NCBI GenBank assembly: GCA_035506295.1
Contig: DATJPR010000299.1
Coordinates: 1 to 28,378, forward strand
Reading direction: 5' to 3'
Origin: DATJPR01 sp035506295
Lineage (GTDB): Bacteria; Bacteroidota; Ignavibacteria; UBA10030; UBA6906
DNA length: 28,378 bases
In this document: positions 7,326-15,355 of the stretch, piece by piece
Layout: every line of letters starts with the position of its first letter
How positions within the stretch are numbered: the stretch's first letter is position 1
Notes under the pieces: generated by a model
Seen by the model: the letters and a program-made list of their open reading frames with translations, nothing else
Told to the model about the DNA's origin: nothing
Database searches by the model: none
Position numbers and translations under genes: made by a program

Positions 7326-8543
7326 ATGGCTACAATGCTCGAACTGTTGTCCAATGAACTGACGGGACTCGAATCGTCCCACACGTACAAGTACGAAGTC
7401 CCGATGCAAAGCGCGCAGGGCGGATCCGTCAAAGTGCGCGGCAAGAACGTGGTGATGCTTGCTTCGAACAACTACCTGGGATTGTCGAACCATCCCGTGA
7501 TCACAAAGGCCGCCATTCAGGGGATCAAGGAGTATGGATACGGAGTGGCTTCCGTCCGATTTATCTGCGGCACGCAGGACATCCACCTCAAGCTCGAAAA
7601 GAAGATTGCCAAATTCCTCGGGGTGGAAGATGCCGTTCTGTTTTCCTCATGCTGGGCAGCGAACGAAGCCTTCTTCGCCTCGTTGACGAATGAGAAGCTC
7701 GGGATGGAGGAGTACCACGATGTAATCTACTCCGACAGGTTGAATCACGCCAGCATCATCGACGGGCAGCGACTGTGCCGCGCGGAAACCACCGATCGCA
7801 AGATCTACAAACATGCGGATATGGACGATCTGGTGCGGCAGCTCGAGGAGGACAAGGGGAAGGGGTACCGTTTCCGAATTATTGCGAGCGACGGGGTGTT
7901 TAGTATGGAAGGGGACCTCGCCCCGGTCGATCGGCTTGTCGAAATCGCGGCGGCCTACGGCGCGGTGTTGTTCGTGGATGATTCTCATGCGGTCGGGGTG
8001 TGTGGCAAGAGCGGACGGGGGACGCCGGAAGCCAAGGGCGTCCATGGCAAGGTGGAGGTCCTGACGGGGACTCTCGGAAAGGCGATCGGCGGCGCTGCCG
8101 GCGGATACATCGCGGGGAAGAAAGCGCTCGTTGACTACATCAGGCAAAAAGCCCGGACGTACATTTTCTCGAATTCCCTTCCGCCGGCCATTGTCTACGG
8201 GGCGACGGCGGCGTTCGATCTTCTGACGCGCGATCGTTCTCTGGTGAAGAAGCTCAAGAAGAATACGGAGTACTTCAGGAAGGAAATCGCCGGGATGGGG
8301 TTCACCGTGTTGAGCGGCGAGCATCCGATCGTCCCGGTCATGCTCGGTGAAGCGTCCCTCGCCCAGCAGATGAGCGATGAGCTCTTGAAGGCCGGTGTGT
8401 ATATCCGGGGACTGTGGTACCCGGTCGTGCCGAAGGGCGAGGCGAGACTCCGGGCGCAGATTTCTGCCGCGTTAAGCCAGGCGGAAATTGGTCGTGCACT
8501 GCAGGCGTTCAAGAACGTCGGGACGAAGCTCAAGGTCATCTAA
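7326..8543 (+). CDS. kbl: Alpha-oxoamine synthase, Kbl-type (glycine C-acetyltransferase / 2-amino-3-ketobutyrate CoA ligase)
   Basis: A 405-residue PLP enzyme of fold type I. Kbl cleaves 2-amino-3-oxobutyrate with CoA to glycine and acetyl-CoA in threonine breakdown; close relatives (BioF) join an acyl-CoA to alanine in biotin synthesis. Visible residues are SNNYLGL (47-53), SDRLNHASIIDG with H141, the PLP pyridine-contact DDSHAVG (218-224, D219 and H221) and the Schiff-base lysine in TGTLGKAIGG (K252). SIIDGQRLC and GKSGRGTPE resemble Kbl more than BioF. The stretch SSCWAANEAFF, where Kbl usually has SSCFDANGG, and several extra residues before SDRLNHAS are unusual. A good AGGGAG precedes the ATG. 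No threonine dehydrogenase gene is next to it, so a role in another acyl transfer stays possible. Confidence 0.85.
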   Translation: MATMLELLSNELTGLESSHTYKYEVPMQSAQGGSVKVRGKNVVMLASNNYLGLSNHPVITKAAIQGIKEYGYGVASVRFICGTQDIHLKLEKKIAKFLGVEDAVLFSSCWAANEAFFASLTNEKLGMEEYHDVIYSDRLNHASIIDGQRLCRAETTDRKIYKHADMDDLVRQLEEDKGKGYRFRIIASDGVFSMEGDLAPVDRLVEIAAAYGAVLFVDDSHAVGVCGKSGRGTPEAKGVHGKVEVLTGTLGKAIGGAAGGYIAGKKALVDYIRQKARTYIFSNSLPPAIVYGATAAFDLLTRDRSLVKKLKKNTEYFRKEIAGMGFTVLSGEHPIVPVMLGEASLAQQMSDELLKAGVYIRGLWYPVVPKGEARLRAQISAALSQAEIGRALQAFKNVGTKLKVI

Positions 8544-8561
8544 CATAAACGAGTAGGATCG

Positions 8562-9647
8562 ATGGGTTCCATTCAACAGCAAGATGTACTCTCCGCACTC
8601 CGGCAGGTGCGCGATCCGGATTTGAACCGGGATATCGTGTCGCTGAACTTCATCAAGGACCTCGTGATCCGGGGTTCGGAAGTGAATTTCACCATCGAGC
8701 TCACAACGCCATCCTGTCCGGTCCGCGACGATATGAAGGAAGCGGCGGCACGCGCCGTGCGCGAAAAAGTGGGCGGCGTGACCGCGGTGAACGTCACCAT
8801 GACCTCAAACGTCACGCGCAATGCGCAGAAACAGGGAGCCGAGATCATTCCCGGCGTCAAGAATACGGTCGCTGTTGCCTCCGGCAAAGGAGGCGTGGGC
8901 AAATCCACGGTCGCCGTCAATCTTGCCGTGGCTCTCGCCCTGGATGGAGCAAAGGTCGGGCTCATTGACGCGGACGTGTACGGCCCGAGCATCCCCCTCA
9001 TGATGGGTGTCCATGAGAAGCCGAAAGTGGTGAACAAGAGAATGCAGACGATCGAACGGCACGGCGTCCGGCTCATGTCGATCGGCTTCTTCGTGGATCC
9101 GAATGATGCGATGATCTGGCGTGGTCCGATGGCCAGCGGCGCGGTGCGACAGTTCCTGACCGACGTTGATTGGGGCGAGCTTGATTATCTTGTTTTTGAT
9201 TTGCCGCCCGGGACCGGCGACATCCAGCTGACGTTGGTGCAGACGATCCCGCTCACGGGTTCCGTGATTGTCACGACCCCCCAGGACGTTTCGCTGGCGG
9301 ATGCCCGTAAAGGAATGAGGATGTTCGAGAAGGTCAATGTCCCGGTCTTCGGGATCATTGAGAACATGAGCTACTACGTGTGCGCACACTGCGGCCATCG
9401 GGAGGAAATCTTCGCCCACGGAGGGGGACGCAAGACGGCAGAAGACCTGGGAGTTCCCTTCCTCGGTGAGATCCCCCTCTATACGTCGATCCGGCTTGCA
9501 GGCGACAAGGGAACCCCGGTGGTGGCGGACCCGGCGGGAGGCGCGCCCGCCGAGGCGATACGGACGATCGCCCGTGCGCTGGCGGCGCAGATCAGCATTC
9601 GCAATGCCGGGGCGGAGAACTCCGCCGCCCTCGAAATCGACCTCTGA
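8562..9647 (+). CDS. mrp: Mrp/NBP35 family iron-sulfur cluster carrier ATPase (ApbC)
   Basis: A cytoplasmic P-loop protein that binds and passes on Fe-S clusters. The 361 residues hold an N-terminal MIP18/DUF59 domain (about 6-85, with the conserved cysteine in TTPSCPVRDDM, C52) and a SIMIBI-class ATPase domain. The deviant Walker A is SGKGGVGKST (107-116); LIDADVYGPS, DYLVFDLPPGTGD and TTPQDVSLAD follow. The cluster-binding CxxC is VCAHCGH (C274, C277). It starts 18 bases after the Kbl-type gene and ends 17 bases before a NifU-type scaffold domain. The pairing of a carrier with a small Fe-S scaffold supports joint work in cluster delivery. There is no obvious sign of transfer or damage. Confidence 0.95.
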   Translation: MGSIQQQDVLSALRQVRDPDLNRDIVSLNFIKDLVIRGSEVNFTIELTTPSCPVRDDMKEAAARAVREKVGGVTAVNVTMTSNVTRNAQKQGAEIIPGVKNTVAVASGKGGVGKSTVAVNLAVALALDGAKVGLIDADVYGPSIPLMMGVHEKPKVVNKRMQTIERHGVRLMSIGFFVDPNDAMIWRGPMASGAVRQFLTDVDWGELDYLVFDLPPGTGDIQLTLVQTIPLTGSVIVTTPQDVSLADARKGMRMFEKVNVPVFGIIENMSYYVCAHCGHREEIFAHGGGRKTAEDLGVPFLGEIPLYTSIRLAGDKGTPVVADPAGGAPAEAIRTIARALAAQISIRNAGAENSAALEIDL

Positions 9648-9664
9648 GAAAACCCAGACCAACG

Positions 9665-9898
9665 ATGACCACCGAAGAACGGATCGAACAGTCGCTGGAG
9701 CGGTCGCGACCGTTTTTGCGCGCCGATGCCGGGGATGTTGCGATGGTCCGGTTCCATGCTGACAGCGGCGTGCTCGAAGTCCGGTGGCTCGGCACCTGCG
9801 CCGTGTGTCCGATGTCGCGCATGACGCTCCGCGCCGGCATCGAGCGGGCCGTACTCAACGATGTGCCGGAAGTGAAGAGGGTTGAAGCTGTTCTTTGA
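9665..9898 (+). CDS. Stand-alone NifU C-terminal-domain (Nfu-type) Fe-S protein
   Basis: A 77-residue protein consisting only of the NifU C-terminal domain, which holds a transient [4Fe-4S] cluster between two subunits for transfer to target enzymes. The signature is WLGTCAVCPMSRMTLRAGIE (41-60) with C45 and C48 as ligands, preceded by the usual DAGDVAMVRF start of the fold. It follows mrp by 17 bases, so the two are almost certainly expressed together. No NifS, IscU or Suf genes are in the window, so the source of its cluster lies elsewhere. Confidence 0.93.
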   Translation: MTTEERIEQSLERSRPFLRADAGDVAMVRFHADSGVLEVRWLGTCAVCPMSRMTLRAGIERAVLNDVPEVKRVEAVL

Positions 9899-9934
9899 AT
9901 TTCTTTTTGTCTCCCATGAGCGCAAGGTCGAGCG

Positions 9935-10732
9935 TTGCCCGAATGGACTGACACAGACCGGATGACGCTGGCGACGGCGGTGGACCTCCTGGAGCATCCC
10001 GGGCTGGTCGCACGCCTCGCCACCGTGGTTGGCGGTCCGCTCGAGAAGGGGTTCGCCCTTCTTCCCTCCGACTGGAGAATCCGCGTCGCTGAGGCCAGCC
10101 GCACGGCGCTCTTCCGCGCGCTCGAGATCGCCGTGAAAAGCCTCGGACGCGAAGCGCCCGCATCGGGTCGCGCCGACATGCTTCACCGGTTGGCGGCGAC
10201 CGCCTCAGGCGTAGCAGGAGGGGCTTTCGGGCTCGGAGCACTCGCCGTCGAACTTCCCGTCTCCACCACCATCATGCTGAGATCGATTGCCGCGATCGCG
10301 AGAGAACAAGGGGAGGACCTCCGGTCCTTGCATGCGCGCCTTCAATGCCTCGATGTCTTTGCCCTCGGCAGTGGCAATGAACGGAGTGACGGAAGCGACG
10401 GCGGCTACTGGGCGATGCGGATTGCGCTCTCACGTCTGACCACGGAAGCCGCGACGTTCGTTGCAGAGCGTGGGCTGGCGGAAGAGGGGGCGCCACCGCT
10501 GGTGCGGTTGATCACCACGGTCGCGGCGCGGTTCGGCACGGTCGTCAGCGAGGAAGTCGCGGCAAAGGCCATCCCGGTCGTGGGCGCCGTCAGCGGCGGA
10601 ACGATAAACTATTTCTTTACCGATCATTTCCAAAAAATGGCGCGCGGCCACTTCAGCGTCCGTCGTCTCGAGCGCCGCTATGGCGAGGAGAATGTCCGCG
10701 CGAAATTTGAAGAAGCCCGAAGGTGGGGATGA
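9935..10732 (+). CDS. EcsC family protein
   Basis: A 265-residue protein resembling the EcsC family, whose members accompany ABC exporters in Firmicutes but are of unclear function elsewhere. Visible features are the N-terminal amphipathic helix region, a Gly/Ala-rich hydrophobic segment (SGVAGGAFGLGALAVELPVS, about 91-110) leading into TTIMLRSIAAIAREQGED, and a C-terminal half with a Gly/Ala/Val-rich stretch (AKAIPVVGAVSGG) followed by TINYFFTDHFQKMARGHF. This last block is a good family match. The frame has no ATG until codon 10; a TTG at 9935 preceded by AAGG at 9924-9927 is the preferred start, and ATG 9962 is the alternative. It ends 9 bases from the convergent ftsE. Confidence 0.75.
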   Translation: MPEWTDTDRMTLATAVDLLEHPGLVARLATVVGGPLEKGFALLPSDWRIRVAEASRTALFRALEIAVKSLGREAPASGRADMLHRLAATASGVAGGAFGLGALAVELPVSTTIMLRSIAAIAREQGEDLRSLHARLQCLDVFALGSGNERSDGSDGGYWAMRIALSRLTTEAATFVAERGLAEEGAPPLVRLITTVAARFGTVVSEEVAAKAIPVVGAVSGGTINYFFTDHFQKMARGHFSVRRLERRYGEENVRAKFEEARRWG

Positions 10733-10752
10733 ACGCCCGTCTCAGCGTTCAT
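10729..10752. terminator. Hairpin at the EcsC/ftsE convergence, possible bidirectional terminator
   Basis: ATGAACGC, 8 bases, GCGTTCAT form a perfect 8-bp stem that contains the stop codons of both convergent genes (10730-10732 plus, 10742-10744 minus). There is no immediate T-tract; GGATTTTC lies slightly further on the plus side. Position makes a shared transcription end likely. Confidence 0.4.
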
Positions 10753-11422
10753 GCTTTGGAAGGATTTTCTGATCTTCCCTGATGCGGCCGCTTTGCAGTT
10801 CCACTACTCTCCCTCCCGTCCTCCTTACGAGATCGTAGTTGTGCGTCGCCATGACGACGCCCGTGCCGCGCCGGTTGATGGTTCCGAGAAGGTCGAGGAT
10901 TTCGATCGCCGTCGCAGGATCGAGGTTGCCCGTGGGTTCGTCCGCCAGCAAAAAGGACGGGCTGTTGACCATCGCCCTGGCAATGACGACGCGCTGCTGC
11001 TCACCACCCGAGAGTTCCTGGGGAGAGCGATAGCGAAGATGACTCAACCCGACGTCGCCGAGCGCCAGCATCACTTTCCTTTTGACCTCCGAATGCCGGG
11101 CTCCCGTGACCTCGAGGGCAAACGCCACATTGTCGAACACCGACCGATCGTCGAACAGCCGGTAGTCCTGGAAGACAATACCCAGCGATCGGCGCAGCAT
11201 CGCCTTCTGTTTTTGCGTGATCCCCGCGGAGACGTAGGGATCAATGGAGACCGTCCCGCGGCTCGGGAGCAAGTCCATGTACATGAGCCGCAGCAGGGTG
11301 CTTTTCCCTGATCCCGTCGGGCCGATAAGGAACACGAACTCGCCGGGATTGATCTTCAGGGAGACTTCCCGAAGGATCTCGCGATCGTTAAACCCTGCAG
11401 ACACGCTGTTCAAAACGATCAT
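10742..11422 (-). CDS. ftsE: ABC transporter ATPase, FtsE type
   Basis: A 226-residue nucleotide-binding subunit. FtsE pairs with the membrane protein FtsX at the division septum and controls peptidoglycan hydrolases. The motifs are complete: Walker A GPTGSGKST (34-42), Q-loop FQDYRLFDD (84-92), signature LSGGEQQR (137-144), Walker B FLLADEPTGNLD (157-168) and H-loop ATHNYDLV (192-199). The phrase FQDYRLFDDRSVFDNVAFAL is typical of FtsE rather than of LolD or MacB, though these are close. It is the last gene of a five-gene minus-strand series and overlaps pdxA by ATGA. No ftsX lies beside it: its downstream neighbour is convergent. The membrane partner must be encoded elsewhere. Confidence 0.85.
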   Translation of the reverse strand: MIVLNSVSAGFNDREILREVSLKINPGEFVFLIGPTGSGKSTLLRLMYMDLLPSRGTVSIDPYVSAGITQKQKAMLRRSLGIVFQDYRLFDDRSVFDNVAFALEVTGARHSEVKRKVMLALGDVGLSHLRYRSPQELSGGEQQRVVIARAMVNSPSFLLADEPTGNLDPATAIEILDLLGTINRRGTGVVMATHNYDLVRRTGGRVVELQSGRIREDQKILPKHER

Positions 11423-12441
11423 CGTATGCCTCGCTTGCGGTTCATCACGATGGCTTCGGCGAGATGCAGGGCCTCGACCATGCTCGACGGATCGGCCTTG
11501 TTTTTTCCCGCGAGGTCGAACGCCGTCCCGTGGTCAGGAGATGTGCGCACGATGGGAAGCCCCACCGAGACATTCACTCCTTTTCCCCGGGCCAGCAACT
11601 TGAGCGGAACCAAGCCTTGATCGTGATACATGGCGATCACAGCGTCGTAGACGTGAGGCCTGAACCGCGCGAAAAACCCGTCGGCGGGGAACGGCCCCTG
11701 AAGATGGATCCCTTCCTGCCGCAGGTCGTTCAGGACCGGTATGATGCACTGTTCCTCTTCTTCCCCAAGTTCGCGGTGTTCGCCCGCGTGAGGATTGAGA
11801 CCGAGAACGGCAAGATGCGGTTTCGGAATCCTCCAATCAGAGCGCAAGGCGTTGTGGATTGTTATGATTCGTTCCCGGAGCAAGGCAGGGGTGATCCTGG
11901 CTGCGACCTCTCGTAAAGGGAGATGAATGGTCACCAGACCGACTCTCAAGGTTCGTGAGACGAGCATCATCGCGACATGTTCGCCCCGGCTGAGATGCTG
12001 GATCATCTCCGTCTGTCCTGGCCAACGATATCCGGCCTTGTGAAGCGCCGCCTTCGAAAGAGGAGCTGTCACCAGGGCGTCGGCTTCGCCTCCAAGGGCC
12101 AGGTCGACGGCACGCGTGATCGCCATGCCGGCCGTTTTGCCTGCAGCCAGTGCCAGCTCGCCCGGCTCGACCCTTGTGCCCGGATCATCGAAAGGCAAAT
12201 CCAGTATCGGGATGCGGCGGCTCTTCCAGGACGTTCGTACGAAATTCCGGAGGCTGTCCCCGTTGGCGGCAACGGCAAAACGAGCAGGCAATCGACAACG
12301 TCTTGCGTAGAACTCGAACACCGGAGCTGGACCGAGGAGAAACGGAAGAGCGCGGCCACGAAATTTCCGCACGCCCTTCAAAGCGACTTCAGGCCCGATG
12401 CCGTTCATGTCACCCACGGTGACTGCGAGCAGTGGGATCAT
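11419..12441 (-). CDS. pdxA: 4-hydroxythreonine-4-phosphate dehydrogenase
   Basis: Oxidises 4-phosphohydroxy-L-threonine with NAD(P)+ in the DXP-dependent route to vitamin B6 (pyridoxal phosphate), in the cytoplasm. The 340 residues match the family length. The start is VTVGDMNGIGPEV (8-20), close to the usual GDPxGIGPE. The metal-binding histidines are H173 (TIHLPLREV), H218 (LNPHAGE) and H273 (MYHDQGLVPLKL). RTSPDHGTAFD and the AGKNKADPSS stretch near the C-terminus are also typical. The gene overlaps the GWxTD gene upstream and ftsE downstream by ATGA each. PLP made by this path would serve enzymes such as the Kbl-type protein, but that is a general link and not specific evidence. Confidence 0.96.
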   Translation of the reverse strand: MIPLLAVTVGDMNGIGPEVALKGVRKFRGRALPFLLGPAPVFEFYARRCRLPARFAVAANGDSLRNFVRTSWKSRRIPILDLPFDDPGTRVEPGELALAAGKTAGMAITRAVDLALGGEADALVTAPLSKAALHKAGYRWPGQTEMIQHLSRGEHVAMMLVSRTLRVGLVTIHLPLREVAARITPALLRERIITIHNALRSDWRIPKPHLAVLGLNPHAGEHRELGEEEEQCIIPVLNDLRQEGIHLQGPFPADGFFARFRPHVYDAVIAMYHDQGLVPLKLLARGKGVNVSVGLPIVRTSPDHGTAFDLAGKNKADPSSMVEALHLAEAIVMNRKRGIR

Positions 12442-13823
12442 GACCCTGTGGAGGAAAGGAGAATGTAGTTCCCGTTGCGCGCCGTGTCTTCGAAAACGAA
12501 CCGCTTGTTCAGCTTGTCGTAGACCCAGACTTCCTGGTACGGTTTGCCCGGCGTGAGCGTCCGCTCCGTCGATGACGGCGGCCCGTACAGCACGTAGATT
12601 CTTCCTCGATCCGTCTTCAGGCCGTCGGCCTGCCGCAATGTCGCATAGTTCCTCGTGGCAGCATCAACCCTGTGGTAGTATTCTGCCATGAGCGGATTGA
12701 GCGCCGATCCGGAGTTTGCTGAACGCGAATTCCAGAATGCTTCGAGCGTGTCACGGCGGCTTTCGAAGGACCCTTTCTTCATGCGATCCACGACTGCGTC
12801 GGGAAGGAGAATGCGCAGGGCATCGATGGCGCGATCGACATCGCGGAGCGAAGCCGGCATGTCGGGCCATAATGCGCGGCAATGCTCATCGACGACGGCA
12901 TGCTGATCGCCGTGTTTCACGGTCAATGTCAGGTCATAGTCCCGAAGCGGCAAGGTGGCCAGCGGGAGGGGAATGACGATGCCGATCCCGGCGCCCTGGC
13001 GAAACACCCTGAAGCCCACCCGATCGGAATCGCGGTAGGGCACGAAGGAACAGTGTGCAAGGCTCAGGTAGTGTGCGGATTCAACATGCCGGTCCGCGCT
13101 GTGATCGCGGGACGAACGTCCGGCCTCGGAGATGGTATAACCGATGGAGACTCCCGTAGTATCGTTCAAGCCGATGAGTGTCGTGGCAACGTAGCCGCTC
13201 GATCCGAACAGGAAATCCTTGCCGAAATTCTGGAGTATCATCGTGTCGGGGAATGCAGAACCCGGGTCTCCCAGTCCGAAGAAAACGCTGCCCAATCCTG
13301 GTGTGGAGGACCGTTGCGGGACGATCGTCTTGCCTTCCTTGTCCGTCATGTCCCGCTTGCTCTCCAGATCGGTGAGCTCGGTGACTACCGAGTAGGTCCC
13401 CGGTGGGAGAGAGAGCGTGGCGATGCCTTGATACCATTCATGTCCTTCCTCCGGCGGCCTCACTGCCTCCGTGGACTGGTCGATTTCTTCGATCACACGC
13501 CCCGCCGAAGACCCGCTCGAATCAAAGAACTCGAACAGCAGCTCCCCCTTTCGCTTCAGTGGCCGCCGCGAAGACGCCAGACCCGAACGTGACGCAACGA
13601 AGAACCCCAGGTCGACCCGGTAAGGAATATCGATGCACCTGACGGTCGAGTCGCTCGGACCGACGAACAACGGCTGATATTGAAGCACCATGCGGTTTAT
13701 CCCGGCCGGTGGACCCTGCTCCGGTCGTTGCGCGACGGCGTCGGAGAAGGCGAGAAGACCGCCGATGCAGAAGGCGATCACCTCCGTGGTCATCACTCTC
13801 TCACTCCTCTTGATGCTGGTCAT
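12438..13823 (-). CDS. GWxTD-domain protein with divergent signature
   Basis: A 461-residue exported protein. The last 65 or so residues carry the GWxTD domain, known mainly from Bacteroidota, Ignavibacteria and relatives and of unknown biochemical role: a short helix, then TDRGRIYVLYGPP, a gap, EVWVY and a final beta pair. The name-giving motif here is GLKTD, not GWxTD. The rest is beta-rich with no enzyme motif. The N-terminus is a signal peptide: from the first Met it has a basic n-region (K5, R6, R9) and a hydrophobic core ending SDAVAQ. An internal Met at codon 11 (13793) also has a good ribosome-binding site, so the start is uncertain. It overlaps pepA and pdxA by ATGA on each side. Confidence 0.8.
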   Translation of the reverse strand: MTSIKRSERVMTTEVIAFCIGGLLAFSDAVAQRPEQGPPAGINRMVLQYQPLFVGPSDSTVRCIDIPYRVDLGFFVASRSGLASSRRPLKRKGELLFEFFDSSGSSAGRVIEEIDQSTEAVRPPEEGHEWYQGIATLSLPPGTYSVVTELTDLESKRDMTDKEGKTIVPQRSSTPGLGSVFFGLGDPGSAFPDTMILQNFGKDFLFGSSGYVATTLIGLNDTTGVSIGYTISEAGRSSRDHSADRHVESAHYLSLAHCSFVPYRDSDRVGFRVFRQGAGIGIVIPLPLATLPLRDYDLTLTVKHGDQHAVVDEHCRALWPDMPASLRDVDRAIDALRILLPDAVVDRMKKGSFESRRDTLEAFWNSRSANSGSALNPLMAEYYHRVDAATRNYATLRQADGLKTDRGRIYVLYGPPSSTERTLTPGKPYQEVWVYDKLNKRFVFEDTARNGNYILLSSTGS

Positions 13824-15355
13824 TCATCCCCCCTGTGAGACACATGTTGCAGGTAGTCGGTCAAAAGGCGAACGCCGACCCCGGATCCTCCTTTGGGAAG
13901 GTAGCCAAGCGGCTCTTCGATGATCGCGGTCCCGGCGATGTCGAGATGCGCCCAGGGATACGACCCTACGAACTGCTTGAGAAACATCGCGGCACTGATA
14001 GCTCCCGCCCAGCGCCCTCCCGAGTTTTTGACATCGGCGACATCGCTTTTCAGGAGCCCTTCATACTCATCAAACATCGGCAGCTCCCACACGCGTTCGC
14101 CTGTCCGTTCCCCCGATGCCTTCAGTTGGCCGATCAAGTTCGCGTCGTTCCCGAGTAGTCCGGTGGCAAAATGCCCGAGTGCCACCACGACTGCTCCGGT
14201 GAGTGTCGCGAGATCGATGACGGCACCGGGATTGAACCGGGAAGCATACGCGAGCGCGTCCGCCAGGATCAAACGTCCTTCAGCATCCGTATTGTCGATC
14301 TCCGAAGTCTTGCCGTTGAGGTGCCGGAGAATATCTCCGGGTTTGAACGCCTTCCCTCCCGGAAGATTCTCCGTTACGGGAATCAGCCCGACAAGCGGCA
14401 CAGGCAGCCCGAGACGGGAGGTGACAACGAATGTCCCGAGCACAGCCGCTGCCCCCGACATATCCATCTTCATTTCCGCCATGTTCGCAGCCGGCTTGAT
14501 GGAAATTCCGCCAGAGTCAAACGTTACGCCTTTGCCGACAAGAACCACAGGCTTCTGATGTTTCGCCCGCTGCCCGTACTCAAGAATGAGGAAGCGGGGT
14601 GGTTTTGCGCTCCCCTGCGAAACGCCGATAAGCCCGCCCATCCGAAGAGACCGGATCTTTTTCTCATCGAAAATTGTCACGCGGAACCCGGATTCTTTGC
14701 CGGTCGATCTCGCGATGGCGGCGAAGGACTCCGGATAGATTTCATTGCCCGGCGCGTTGGCCAAATCCCTGGCAAGCCAGACAGCTTCTACGAGCACCGC
14801 GGCTTGTCTGATCCCATGTTTCAGCGCGTGCGTGTTGTCGCTTTCCCCCGCCAGAAGAGAGATCTGCGTGATCGCCGGCTCATGGTCCGTGCTTCGGTAC
14901 TTGTCGAATCGATATAGAGCGAGCGAAGCCCCTTCGAGGAGCGCGGTCGCGACACGTGCTTCGCGTGGAGGCTCAAGTGCGGGCAGCCACGCTTTGTCGG
15001 ACACGAACGATGGCATTTCGAGTATGAGCACGTTCTGCTTGAGTTGCGAAGCCTGTCGGGCTGCCAGCGCTGCCGCCCTGCGGAGGCGTTCAAGAGAGAG
15101 GTCCTTCATCAAACCGAGTCCCACCACGATCAGCGTTTTCCCGTCATAGGCGGGCGGAGTGAGGACGACGACCTCCTTCTCTTTCCCGACGAACGCCGGA
15201 GTCCCCAGCAACGGAACGGACCCGTGGAAGAGCGCCTTCAGGGCCTCGACCTTCGAAGCAAGCGCCGGCTTGTCCTGCAGAACGAAGACTGCTACGGACC
15301 CTTCCGGAGCCTGGTGATCGTGTTTGATCGCAAGAGTGAAACGCGGGATCTTCAT
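13820..15355 (-). CDS. pepA: Leucyl aminopeptidase, M17 family
   Basis: A cytoplasmic di-metal peptidase that removes N-terminal residues, often Leu, from peptides and usually forms a hexamer. The 511 residues contain an N-terminal macro-like domain (about 1-175) and the catalytic domain. Metal and active-site residues are K275 and D280 in VGKGVTFDSGG, K287 in ISIKP, D298 in MDMSGAAAV, and D357 and E359 with R361 in the signature NTDAEGRL (355-362). All are intact. The start ATG at 15355 overlaps the nrnA stop as ATGA. Some M17 proteins also bind DNA, but nothing here argues for that. Confidence 0.96.
   Translation of the reverse strand: MKIPRFTLAIKHDHQAPEGSVAVFVLQDKPALASKVEALKALFHGSVPLLGTPAFVGKEKEVVVLTPPAYDGKTLIVVGLGLMKDLSLERLRRAAALAARQASQLKQNVLILEMPSFVSDKAWLPALEPPREARVATALLEGASLALYRFDKYRSTDHEPAITQISLLAGESDNTHALKHGIRQAAVLVEAVWLARDLANAPGNEIYPESFAAIARSTGKESGFRVTIFDEKKIRSLRMGGLIGVSQGSAKPPRFLILEYGQRAKHQKPVVLVGKGVTFDSGGISIKPAANMAEMKMDMSGAAAVLGTFVVTSRLGLPVPLVGLIPVTENLPGGKAFKPGDILRHLNGKTSEIDNTDAEGRLILADALAYASRFNPGAVIDLATLTGAVVVALGHFATGLLGNDANLIGQLKASGERTGERVWELPMFDEYEGLLKSDVADVKNSGGRWAGAISAAMFLKQFVGSYPWAHLDIAGTAIIEEPLGYLPKGGSGVGVRLLTDYLQHVSHRGDE
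13827..13834 (-). promoter_or_regulatory. Ribosome-binding site for the GWxTD gene's first start
   Basis: AGGGGGGA lies 3 bases before the ATG at 13823 inside the pepA 3' end. A rival GAGGAG at 13809-13804 lies 10 bases before the in-frame ATG at 13793. Both could be used; the first keeps the ATGA overlap and a charged signal-peptide start. Confidence 0.4.
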
